Shown here piece by piece: positions 53,218-64,000 of a DNA stretch of 64,000 nt. Both the position numbers and the translations under genes were made by a program. The DNA comes from Symbiodinium natans (taxonomy: Eukaryota > Sar > Dinophyceae > Suessiales > Symbiodiniaceae), in the NCBI GenBank assembly GCA_905221605.1, contig CAJNDS010000231.1, positions 1 through 64,000 of the forward strand, read 5' to 3'. The first letter of the stretch is position 1. The number at the start of each line of letters is the position of its first letter. The notes under the pieces are model-generated. The model did no database searches, was not told the origin of the DNA, and was given only the letters and a program-made list of their open reading frames with translations.

Positions 53218-53893
53218 AGTGGCCCTGCCATTTGTCCTCCTCCACCTCACTCCCGTGGACGGGCATAGTGACAAGCGTTGGGGTTTTCGGAGCGTTGTGA
53301 CCTGGCCATCCGCTCATGAGGAGCCATGTAATGTCTCACCGGGTCGCGCGTGTTGCAGACAGCTTCCGTCCGACAAAATGATTGCGGAGGCGGCCTGCTG
53401 GCGACCGTAGGCCGTAGACCTGTCTGATACCTTGCAAGCTGAAAATGTGATGAGCGTTGCCTGTCAGCAAATGCCTCTTCGCGGTTCAGGATTTCCGGCA
53501 GGCAGCGGACCACAGCCCGAGTTGCAGGTCATAGTTCCGCACGCCACTGCTTTTTGGATCTTGGATCGTAGGCCAGCCTGTGCCGAAATGCATCTGCGCT
53601 CACGGGTTCAAAATGGGCACAAGCACGAGCCTGCTTGATGCTGGGCACATCGGGGCCCGTCTCTGGCTTCGTTTCCTACAGAGGGCAGATGATGGTGCGT
53701 GGCAGTACTCGCTGTGCTTGTTCGCGTGCTTCTCGTGCCTGCTGCCTGCAGCGAGCTTGCTGTGCAGCGGTGTCCACTTCGGTTTGCTGACGGGGGCTGT
53801 TGAGCACCGCGGCCCTCACGCCAGGCGGTGTGTGCAGGCCTGCTTTGGGCCCTGGCACACAGGGCACTGCTTGCCTCTGCTGATCTTTGGCTT

Positions 53894-56800
53894 AGAGCGC
53901 ACGAAACCCATCACAGCCAGCAAGAAGATGCATTCCGATGGTCAGCGGCACCTTCAGAGCTGTGTGGACTTCATGCTGTTGGAATGCAAGCCTTGTGCTC
54001 GCACCACTCCACGTCTCAAGGCCCTGAAAGTAGCAACACGATGCTATTCTGGAGCTTGAGCCACAGCCCTCCACCTGCTCACCACGAAGCCGCACTTATG
54101 CCTTCTTCATTGATGCTGCCAGAGGTCTCCTCCCACCACTGCAGCCGTACACTCCCCTCACTTCCCCTCACTGTGGCTCCAAGACTGAGAGTGTAGGACA
54201 GTGTAGGAGTTCCAGCCAGGGGTCAAGCTAGCATCAGCCAGCGGATAGAAGTACGTCTTGCTTGTGCAGCGGAGCTTCCGCTTCAGAGATCCCCGTGCCG
54301 CATATCCGTAGCTTTAGCGATGAAAAATCTTGACCTGATTTCGAGGCCAGACGAATGGGAGACATCATGTACGAACTCCTTGTGGCGCCAAAAACCCGCA
54401 AGCGCTTACATCCGTCACCGCGCTAGGTCCGCTAGGTTCCCTCGACCGCCTTCTTGGAGGCGTGCAAGTTACGGCCGCGATAAGCTTCTCTTCCCAAATG
54501 CACCAAGACGCAGGCCTGAACCAAGAACATGCTTCTTTTACTACAAGTACATATGAGGCTGGCAGGAAAACCGGAAGGGGAGTAGTGACTCTTGCCTGTA
54601 GGACCCACGGTGGTGGGGGAGCTTGACATACACTGCGATCCGTCAGGTTTCCATCCTCTCTTCCAATAATGGATCTCGTGAGTGCGGGGCTCATGCGCTC
54701 TCCTTCCCTCCTATTGCACGCTCGGTTCCGGACCTGTGTCCGTCACAAGCGATGTGGTCTTCACCGATGCTCGGACTGACAAATAGGTCTGGCTTGCTTG
54801 GCTGCTAGGGTCTTTCAGTGCCTGTCGAAGGTCATGATGTCATTGCGCAACATGGTTCCAGCAGCACCTGATATCTTGCACTGCATGCACGCGAAGTACC
54901 GGAACTTCGCTTGGTGCGTGAGCGCTTCCCATCCATACCATGTTGTTTCGGCGTCCAAGGGAGAGACCCCCCAATCTTACAATCTTGAGCAGATTTCGAG
55001 GCCAGCAGGCTTGGAGACGTCGTGCACGAACTCCTGGTGGCGCCAACGCCCAAGAAGCATGTGCATCAGTCACCGCACTAGGTTCCCTCGACTGTGGAGG
55101 CTTGCAAATTACGGCCGCGAGAAGGTTGTCTTCCCAAAAGTACCAATTAGACGCAGGCCTGAACCAAGAACATGTTGTTTCTTTCAGTACGTGTGGCCAG
55201 CAGAATTGGAGACATCATGTACGAACTGAAGCGCTTACAGTCACCGTGCTAGGTCCCCTTGACCTTGGAGGCTCGCTGGCCGAGGGCCTGTGCACGTCGT
55301 GTGCGTCGGCGCTCTTTGCTTGTAGGCGTGTTCCCGCGCCTTCAGAAGCAGGAGCCAGGTGGGGTTTTCCGCTTCCTTCACAAGTAGCGGGGAGCAGCCC
55401 CGAAGCCGACAAGGCCTTGTAACAAGTGAGGGGGTCTCCCCTCCGCGACAAGCCGGGTTTTGAGGCAGATCCATGACTTGCAGGGCGAATGTGGCACGCT
55501 GCTCGCTCACAAGCGAGTCTACCAGGAGAGTCTGGGGGCGGGTGGAGGGCCCGACCGAGAATCTCTTGATGGCAAAAAGACTGGCGGTCTGTTTAACAAA
55601 GGTGTAGAACCATGACATTGATCTCAAGACCCATTCGGTCCTTCAGGCTTTGAACCCTAGTTGGGCACTGTAAACGGTTCCCGACTGTTTGGGGTATTTG
55701 TCTAATGGTTCCATGCCGCCCCCTTTTCGCGGCACGGCAAAGCTGCCGATAGCCACCGTTGTTGATCTTTATTTGTGAGCGTTTGCATGGGCAAGGCAAA
55801 GGGGCACAGCTTTGTCGGATGCCTGTAGCGGCTGACTCTGTAATGTCCATGTGGTCCATGCAGCATGTTCCAAGGAAATTGAAGTAGCAATTTCTCGCAG
55901 GCCAGTTGCTATCCATCCGACCTTAGCGAGTGTCGGGAGTTTTCGCTGTTCTATGCTGTTGCATGAACCGCGATAAAGAGGCTCAGATCCGGCAGGGTAG
56001 GAGCGGCATCTGCAGGCTGATGCGAATCAACCGTTGGTACCACTGAATATGCGCACGGCCAAAAACTCAGCCATTGGCCGCACAGCACGGTCAACTGGAC
56101 ATCTGCAGCTTGGTGAATGAAGGTGGCGTGCTCGCCGTGAATGCGAATGCTCGATGGAGCAGTTGGCAGCGGACTCATCCACATCATCTAAGACCGAGGC
56201 AAACAAAAATGAGGGGGCGAAAGCCTGCGTCCCAATCGTCCCAGACGAGCAGAGCCGCAAGTGCTTAAGGACCACCCTTAATAATACGCTCAAACCATTA
56301 GTAAATAATATGCACGAACCGGTTAGGCCTGCGCTACGTTCATATGATTCACTTCTCTCTACATTATATTCTCTCCAAGGCCCGGGAAACTAGTCCGTAC
56401 GTACTATTTGGATTACAAAAAGGCTAAGGAATTGAGGCCCTCTTCTCCCTCGGTAATTCAATTATTATTATCCGGTATTTCATCCAGCGGCACCCATAAT
56501 AGTAATAACATTCTCTGGTTCGGTGCGCCGTAAGGGGTTCTCCTGCTTGCAAGGGGGCATCAGGCCCAGGCACACAGGGTTGCAGCCAATGCTGGGCACA
56601 GCTTTGCCTACGGGTGCGTGCTGAACATGATATCCGCCAGTCCTTAAGGCTTTGACGGCGCGACCGTCTGCATGCTCCGGGTAACCCAGCCGATAGCAAA
56701 CACGGGACGCAATTGAGCGGCCGCAGCACTTTTCTCGTGGTATGGACTCTTCATGAACGCAGCTTCTCCCGATGCGCCTTCAGCAAAAGGTGTTGCCCAC

Positions 56801-59800
56801 TGCTTCTGGGCTGCAGTCTGGTGACAGTACGAGGATGAGTGTAAGCATCACCCTTGTTAGCCACACGCATGGCCCAAGTTGAGAGTCGGAGGCACGGGCA
56901 CAGCCGCGGACACCGTGCGGGTTCGCAGAGTGGCTGCTGACAGCCACGGCTGTGCTCGGGTTGCCCGGGTTTGAAGAGCCATCCGCGCTCGAGATCAGGC
57001 AAGGCTTTCATGTGTCCCAACAGGGTCACCCTGCTCTAGAACTTGTTGGCTTGGTGCCCAGCATGTCTCCGCAGGTTTCTTGATTGTCGTTCCACAGCTC
57101 CGGGTTGCTGTGCTGATCGCATCAAACTGCCGTCTCATGAAGCCATGAGCCGTTAAGCTTGGAGCAGCCTCGCGCCCATCCTGGAGCATTCGTTGGCGGA
57201 TCCTGTTGCTCAGGCGGCACATGGTCCAGATTCGCCATGCAGGCCGCATTTCAGGAGGCTTGGCCTGCAGAACACAGAGATGCCGTGAATAGAAACTGGG
57301 AGAGTGACAGTAGTGACGATCGTGACAGTAGTGTCGACGCGCAGGCCTGCAGCGCAGGCCTGCAGCGCAGGTTTGTTCTTTGAAGTTTGGCTGAATGCCG
57401 TGTTGGCCATGGCTCCATCTTCTCCATCTTCTGTGTCTTGTCGACAAGAGCAGACTGCGGCTATCTGCTTTTTGATAGCAGTTATAGCGGATGGATCAAC
57501 AGGGAACTGCCCTTCCGCGGTCCGATCGTCAGAGTTTTCGCGCGAGAGCTCCGGACTTGCCCGTGAGATTGAACCTCCCAGAGGAGTAGATCACACTCGC
57601 AGAGTCTGCAGACTCAGCTTGCCTCAAAAGCTGGCACGCAACTTTGCATGGCAGTTGCAAGTCCTGCAACCCGATTCTTCCTTCGGCCCCCTTCCTCTAG
57701 GGCCGGCAGTGTGAGGCACCTCGCAGACCCTTGAGCCCATCCGCCGCAGATACCGCATTCCTAGGTTGCTCGCCAGGGGGGTGCGCGCACATGGTTGCTG
57801 GTGGCAAGCATGAACATGTCTAATCTGTTTGTGCTCCAATTATGTTGGCTCATCTTCGCACCGCCCTCAGAAGTAGGGAAGCTGTTGATGTTGCGTCGCT
57901 AAGTTTCGCCAGGGGCAAGCGCACGCTGGCATGTGCCACGGGATGCCGATGAGCATGTCCGCACGTGTTGCACAGTTGCACTTTCCTTGTGCTGTTTTGT
58001 CCTCGCGCCGCCCTCAGAAGTGGGGAAGGGTGCTGAAGTCTTTGGTGCAGGACCCTTGTTAAGCCCTAAAGTCCTTTGAATTCGGGGCGGATGAGGGCCT
58101 CTGGGGCTTTGCTGCCTTCGCACACAAGCCCTTTAAGGCCGGCACCCAATGCCCATACTCCGTGAGTGTCACGAGTCCGACCCGAGCAGCCTCCGCCAAG
58201 TTCTCCCTGAATACCTCCCGCGTACAGACGCATGCGAGGTATGCAGACATGCGCTCCTCCGGGTTCCCTTTGCCGAAACTCTCCTCGGCTGGGATGCTAC
58301 CCCGTTCGCGGCGTCGCGTCGATCGCTGAGGTCATTTGCACCACCGTGAGCGCCGGGCGTCGTCAGATGTGCGCAGCTTTGCAGAGGTAGGAGTTGGCGG
58401 TCGGAGGCACTCCATCCATCCACGTTCAGAGATCAACTACATCAACTACACTCTCACCTTTGACCCTCAGTTCAGCATCCACGTCCCTGTGCATCTCCAG
58501 AGCCGCATCCGGCAGATTAAATTCAACAGCATGCTCCTGCGTCGTCTGCTCCGCTGTCCTGCTCCGCCACCACGTTGGCCCCACCCGGGCCGTCGTCTGT
58601 GAGGTCTCGCAATCTGGCACGGCTCTTTGGCCGTTTCCCATCTTCACGACACGACACGCGGTTTTTCGGCACAGCGACCAACTGCGACATGGCAAGCCGG
58701 CCTGCCGGCTTGCCCGACAATCGTTGTCAAAAGTCTTCGTCGCAACAGCAAAGGAGCAAACGATATGGTAAGATTGACCCTCTTGGACCAAGAACACAAG
58801 CATCTTGCATGTATTGTAAGACCACAAGTATATAGAGGGGCGTACTCGCAGAAGAACTGGAGCGTGGAGAGTCAGCTAACGTCAAGCTGGCATCCAGCCT
58901 TGCGCGGCAGTTGCAAATCGTGCAACGCGCAGCGGCGCGGCATCCGGCGTGGCTCCTTCGCCATGCCCCATCATCCCGACACAACCACGCGACATGGTAC
59001 GGGCCGGCTTGCCCCAGCAATCGTTGAGAGAAGTCTTCGTCGCCACGGCAGAAGAGCAACAGCTTGCAAAGACTCGGTGAAGACGACCGATCCTTGAGGA
59101 GTAAGGAGCTGATGATGTCAGTCCGCATTGATGCGGCGTTGATGGCCGCGGTGCCCTTCTAGGCATGGCCATTGCACATCGCCAGGCTGGCCTTGCGACA
59201 CAAGGACAGAAGGGGCAGGGTACACGTTGGGATCATTGGGTTCATTTCGTAGGCGATTGCGAGCCCGCGGCTTTGTGCACGAGGCCCGCAAGCCAAAGCA
59301 GCAGAGTCTGAGAGCGAGACCGAACAGCATCTAGGCAAACAACCTCCAAGCTCGGAGTCTTCTGGCGTCGGTCAAAGACGGAGCTGGTGGGATTTGTGGC
59401 CACAGCTGTTGAGCTGCAAAAGAGTTACGTGCATGCTTTCTGGACACAATTGGACGTTTCATGTCTGTTCGTGCAGCTGCTCTCGAGTCAGAGAAGAGCT
59501 CTTTTCGGGACTTTTTGGCTTTTCGCGCCCTGGGCCTGAGGCAATTTCGATGCTTCTCTGTTTTTGACTTTTCAACTTCGCTTTTCGCACCCTTCGCTTC
59601 TCAACTTCTCGCCCATAAATATGTCTCACACTTCATGTTTTTGGGCCTTTTTGATCTTTTTTGCTTTTCGGCTTGTTGACATTCACGTCTTGACTTTTGA
59701 GTTTAGTCTCTACGTTGTCGTCGGCAGCAATCAGAACTCCCTTGGCTGCCAGGGCCAAAGCCCTCAACTCTACAACCCAAACCATGGTGGCAAAACACAC

Positions 59801-61442
59801 CCGAACCATGACTATCCAAGCTATCGCTTCAGGGCCCTAAACCTGAAGGTTTACAGGGATGTGAGCGAGCCATTTTGGGGGAGCAGAGTCCGAAGTTTTG
59901 TAACCACTCATCGTAGAATAGTGTAAAATTCCAGATAGCAACCCTGTCAAATCAATTGAATGAGCTCCAAAAATTGAATAACCAAAAGAAAAGACTCATA
60001 GGAAGCCAATGATACTGCTTGGTGCAAGTATTGATCCATGTGGTTTTTATTTCACAACAAAATTCTCAGTTTTTCGAGAGAGAATAACATCATGAAGGGC
60101 CGATTTCACGGGGGGGACAGTCAGTGTGGCTCCTGCGAAATGTATTAGCCTGCGCAGATGGAATGGCGCCTTTGTGCTTGGCTTCAAAATTTAGGTTGGA
60201 TTCAGCTTTGTTCTAGATTCTCAGGGGCCCTCAAGAGCAAAGCTCTTTTCGGGACATGCAGCCTTAGCTTCTCAACCAGCGCCGACACCATCGCGTAGGC
60301 AGAAGGAGCAGGCTTGCAGCATCAAATGACACCCTGAAAATGACTCATCGCCGGTTGGTGTAAGTTTTGTCTGTCAACTACGCTATTCAATGACAGTCGG
60401 GGAAGCCAGTCGCCAGCTATTTTGCCAGTTGCCATCGCGTGCTTTGCAACTTCACAGCCAAGCAGCCTGCGAAGACCGCGGAGCTGCAACGCGGAAGCCG
60501 GAATTGATATCCTCGTACCTGTACCCCACCGCATTCCACTCACGTTCCCAGCCACCAGCCCCATGACCTGGTATCGTCGACAGTGCCGGATAATTGAAAC
60601 GTCACTTCGCGCCTATAGATCAGGCTGCGCCCGAGCCAGGCTAGGTCACAGGGGTGGCGTGCAAGCTACTGGGATGGGTGGTTCGTGCAACGTGGGAGTT
60701 AGTCGGAAACGACAAGAGAATCGCCCCAAGTTGTTGACACAGTTGTTTTTGTGCTTCTTGTGCGGACCATGCCATGCCGGGTCACCACCACTTTTTCTGC
60801 GCCGAATGGCGCCGGCTGCGCAAGGCGCCAGGGGGTGATCTTCACAGGGTCCCGTATGCCACGGGCCACAGCTGTCACTGAAGGGCACACCCCCTTCCGC
60901 CCTGCAGGTGGTGGTCATCGAGGATGAGGCAGGGGGTGCAGTTCCGGGAGTCCAGAGTAGTTTGTCAACTTGAATCAGAGGTCGGGATCCGAGCAGTATT
61001 TCCACCCCAAACACATCCCTGCCAGCTGCTCTTCGACCTCGTGGCTGGGGCACCCAGCCCGGAGGAGGTGGTGCTGGATGCCGGCGGCGGCCCCGGTGGC
61101 AGATGCGGCTGCTCACGATCGCACCAACTCTTGATCTGTGTTCGAGGTTACGAGTTCGCCAAGCAGTGGGCAGCCCAGCTCGTCCTTCAACGCCCGTCGC
61201 CTTGGGCACGACGATGTAGTGCTTGTCGCGAGGAACGGCCTGCAGGGTTGGAGGATGGAGGTCGACCAGGACGTCTCATGCCTGATTTCCCTGTATTGCT
61301 TAGTGCAAACTGCAAACTTGTTGTGTTGGAGTCTGCGGGCCCCCTGAGCCCCTGAAGCTTGGAGCCCACGCTGGGCCTCAAGGACTTGTTCAACCACATC
61401 AACGAGCTCGACGGCCAAGCCGCCGAGCGCTGGGTAGCCCAG

Positions 61443-61445
<3 letters not shown>
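53894..61445. other. 7.5 kb without recognised genes; diverged local duplications
   Basis: No coding region is convincing. Diverged repeats occur at 54337-54550, 54992-55175 and 55190-55262 (share GATTTCGAGGCCAG, ACGAACTC and GCAGGCCTGAACCAAGAACATG), at about 57855 and 58003 (CCGCCCTCAGAAGT), and at about 58640-58760 and 58965-59070 (share CAATCGTTG and AGTCTTCGTCGC). Confidence 0.5.
57339..57372 (+). repeat. short GCGCAGGCCTGCA tandem repeat
   Basis: Two and a half copies of a self-complementary 15-mer, GCAGGCCTGCAGCGC. Confidence 0.7.
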
Positions 61446-61487
<42 letters not shown>

Positions 61488-61583
61488 CTCTCTATCTCTA
61501 TCTCTATCTCTATCTCTATCTCTATCTCTATCTCTATCTCTATCTCTATCTCTATCTCTATCTCTATCTCTATCTCTGTCTCT
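61446..61583 (+). repeat. (CT)n and (TATCTC)n microsatellite
   Basis: A CT run at about 61448-61484, then about 14 copies of TATCTC to 61583. It makes Arg-Asp or Ser-Ile peptide shadows on the two strands. Confidence 0.97.
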
Positions 61584-62875
61584 ATCCCGAGTGCTTCTGC
61601 CCAGGAGGGGATGCCTCCCCAAGTGGGCCGCGTGGCAGGAGTGGCGGAAGTCTTGAAACGGGGGAAGGGGATGGGAGGGCTTCGGCAGGATTCCCAAGTC
61701 GCCAGTCATACTCTATGCCCAGTGTATGCAGGAGCACGGTGTCCCGGGAGCCGACCAAGAGCTTGGGCCGAGGTCTCGAGCCAAAGCTGCAAGTGCCTTT
61801 ACTTTGGTCTGGCTTCTCTCACGGTTCCGGTTGCTGCCTTTGTTCTCTCGAAGCATGAAGAGGCCGCTCCATGTCTCCACGCTCGGGATCCCCGTCCCGG
61901 CCCCAAGACTGCCCGGAGGTGGGGGGTTCAGCCTTAGGTTACCTCAGGTTCTCTGACATCCTCATGGCATTTTTTCTTTAGAAGCTGGTTCGTCAACCTT
62001 AAGTGGGCTGGCAGGAGCCCTGCACTCTGCATCACAGCCGCGCTCGATGTGTTCGCAGCGTCTCCCCTCTTCGCTCAAATGACCCCCCCACCGGGCGGAT
62101 ACCTTGTCGACAGCAGAGAACCATTCAAGAACCCCACGGAACCATCTGGAACCATGGTGTTGTTCCCAAAATCGATCCCAAATATCTGCGAAGCCATCTC
62201 AAGGCTCCAATGGTCATGCCCACGCCCAGGTTGTCTCGCTGCGCCACGCGTCGGCTGCAAGGGGGACGGTGCCACTGCCCCAAAAGAAGCCCAAGACGGG
62301 ATCTGAATGGTTACACGCAGCGTCAGGGTTCCGGATCTGGCAACCTTCTGCGTTTGACACGCTGCAGTTGTGACAGGGCACCTGCCCTGCAGTAGCAGCT
62401 TGAACTGCTTGCCTCTTGCAGCGGGCACGTGCAGGCCTGCGTCTCCGACCCGGGTGCCGAGCGCTCAGAAATGGCAGCATTCTGACTTGTGGGTGCCCGA
62501 AGTGCCGGAAGTGCCCTAAGCTCGCTCAGCGCCCTAAGTGCCCTACGTGCCCAGGGTCACACGCACTCCAACCCCGTCTCTGCGGTCACCTCTGCAGCGC
62601 GTGGCGACGTCGACCACGAATCTGGCAGGGAGCTCAAGACGTCACGTGGTCCCTGTGATCCTTGGAGCCACTTCTCACTGTTCATGTTATTGTTTAAGAG
62701 CCAACCGAGGTCATCTGAGTTCTCTGATAATAATGTTGCGCTTGGAGCCGCTTCGACTCCCCAAGGTCATCGGGGCTTCTGCGACTTCGAGTGGGGGCCC
62801 CTCAAGGCGGAGTGCTGGCACGGCAAGAGCGGGGACTGAAACTCTAGCGATCTGAAAAGACAGTTCAGTATGTTG

Positions 62876-63040
62876 TATACATATATATATATATACACAT
62901 GCATACATACATACATAGGTGGGTTTATATGACCATAATGCTAATAGTAAGAATCCTAAAATAGGAAGAGTATGGTTCAGATGTTTTTAATAGTAATGAT
63001 ATGTATATATATATATACACAGATATATCTCTCTCTTTAT
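62876..63040. repeat. AT and ATAC microsatellites
   Basis: Two (TA)n tracts (about 62878-62897 and 63001-63019), with CATA repeats between 62902 and 62918, in an AT-rich stretch. Confidence 0.95.
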
Positions 63041-64000
63041 CTGTGACTCTTTTTGATATTTTGTATAGCATCCTGTCCCCTGGAGGCCCATGCTCTTCGT
63101 CAACGAGAAGCAGCCGCCTCAGCTGCGAACTCCTGGACCCGGCTTAAAAAAGCGTTCAAATCAAACTCTGCCAGGCATCCGCTTGCACACCTTCCGGATC
63201 CGGTTAGCCAGCTGCTCAGAAAAGATGAGAGCCTCCCGAGGGGGGAGTGGGGGAGAGACTGTCGCATATTGATTGTTCGCGAGTTGTTCGCCCTCAGAAG
63301 CAGGAGGGGTTAGTTTTCAGAGCAGGTCGCAGTGGCAAGGGTCTCCTTGCACATGTCTGCGGTTTGATGGACTTGTCATGTCTGAACGGCTACTGTACCA
63401 TTCATGCGCTTGCTCGAATTTCCGCGTTTCGACAACCATGAACTCCGTGACAGTGTTTGCGAGTTTGCAACACACGAAAAGCAATTGGCAACCCAAGCCG
63501 CACAAACCCACAAACCCCATGACAGGTCGTGAGGATTTCGTCGCCGAGTTGTGCAGGCAACCCTGGGAACCCTGGGGTGCCGAAGGGTGGCTGATGCCCT
63601 AGAGAAGCCCTGGAGACCCAATCTCAAGCTTCTCCATCCCACGTGCTCCCCAACGTGCTCCCCAAACCCCCCCCCCCCCCTTAGAGGATCTAACAGTCTA
63701 GTGCCTCTTTAGTTGTCGAAGAATGGTGAATAGCAGCTAACAATATTGAAGCAAATTCATCAGCCGATAGAAGTAGGACATTGTGAATAGAACTTATTCA
63801 AATGCTTCTTCGAGGCGCCTCCGGGTCCCTCGGCTCTTCAACAAGGAGGCCAAGGAGCACAAGGAGAGGGCGGGAGGCCCGGCACACTTGGGTTTCGCCT
63901 CGTGGGGTGCAGGGTTCTAGTTGTGTTCATGTCTTTGTTTCATTCTCATTTTCAAACATTTTGTTTCGATGCGGTGTAGAGGGGAGAAGTGTGGAGCTCA
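63041..64000. other. unrecognised sequence to the window end, with a poly-C tract
   Basis: Short shadow ORFs only. A run of about 13-14 C lies at 63667-63680. Confidence 0.5.

Larger units (their letters stand above)
41840..53893 (+). repeat. 12-kb tandem array of about 1.1-kb monomers
   Basis: Anchoring on the segment that begins ACCTTCTCAGGGCAGG, monomers start near 44109, 45226, 46289, 47401, 48639, 49716, 51702 and 52814 (intervals 1117, 1063, 1112, 1238, 1077, 1986 and 1112). Every monomer contains the blocks CTGACGGGGGC...GAGCACCGCGGCCCTC and CAGACAGCTTCCGTCCGAC. Two sub-types differ in the part after GACCTGGCCATCC. The short ORFs seen in it (60-140 codons on both strands) recur simply because the DNA is repeated; none has recognisable domains. 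It appears to be a satellite-like or degenerate gene array. Confidence 0.88.

Noticed and set aside
59866-59880. AGCCATTTTGG, an 11-base match to the spliced leader
   Set aside because: Neither the flanking leader bases nor a unit head are present, and a short match in 64 kb can occur by chance.
60646-61209. Possible minus-strand exons
   Set aside because: Some stretches look protein-like, but frames change without recognisable splice sites and overlapping plus-strand frames look equally plausible.
61113-61709. Minus-strand ORF with long Arg-Asp repeat, and its plus-strand Ser-Ile counterpart
   Set aside because: The repeats are translations of the (TATCTC)n microsatellite.
62416-62658. Cys-rich zinc-finger-like ORF
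   Set aside because: The Cys pattern arises from a low-complexity GTGCCC-type repeat around 62490-62560.

Overview
The window looks like a repeat-dominated piece of a dinoflagellate nuclear genome, probably a Symbiodinium-like alga. The strongest evidence is a perfect copy of the 22-nt dinoflagellate spliced leader (DinoSL) at 16519-16540, with shortened DinoSL relics at other element heads. There is no bacterial gene organisation, no rRNA or tRNA gene that I can support, and no recognisable single-copy host gene.

Layout. (1) 1-7176: the 3' part of a Ty1/copia LTR retrotransposon (copy 1), with pol broken by one extra base at 4970 and a 3' LTR at 6778-7176. (2) 7339-7604: a TTGAACCTGGG-type minisatellite. 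(3) 7605-37745: a second copy of the same copia family. It has a 5' LTR, primer binding site, gag, protease, integrase-RT-RNase H-C-terminal domain and a polypurine tract. Its 3' LTR is split: the first 14 bases lie at 16503-16516 and the rest about 20.8 kb away at 37350-37745. The whole 30.1 kb is bounded by the 5-bp duplication AAACC (7600-7604 and 37746-37750), and minisatellite continues on the far side.

(4) 16517-37349, inside that 3' LTR: a head-to-tail array of six SL-headed units (about 2.1, 1.6, 8.4, 2.85, 2.92 and 2.85 kb). The 8.4-kb unit (20324-28727) is a LINE-like element with a zinc-finger/coiled-coil ORF1, an APE endonuclease-RT-RNase H ORF2 and an unusual third ORF. The others look like short non-autonomous relatives that share its 5' head and/or a two-hairpin 3' tail. 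Almost every unit boundary carries the same 11-14 bp of LTR start (GAAAGTTCCTGTC), as expected if one site-specific LINE family repeatedly inserted into one target. The array is also studded with more than 40 small hairpins of the form CGGCCTC-(inner stem)-loop-(inner stem)-T-GAGGG, whose inner stems co-vary.

(5) 37751-41840: minisatellite remnant, then unrecognised and low-complexity sequence. (6) 41840-53893: a 12-kb tandem array of roughly 1.06-1.24 kb monomers with no recognisable coding content, old and diverged at the left edge and homogenised in the middle. (7) 53894-64000: unrecognised sequence with small diverged duplications and microsatellites.

The central proposal is a nested hierarchy: minisatellite, then copia element, then an SL-headed LINE family that uses the copia LTR start as its home site, with hairpin mini-elements distributed through it. 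The boundaries and repeats are read directly from the sequence. The mechanism and family-level functions are inference.
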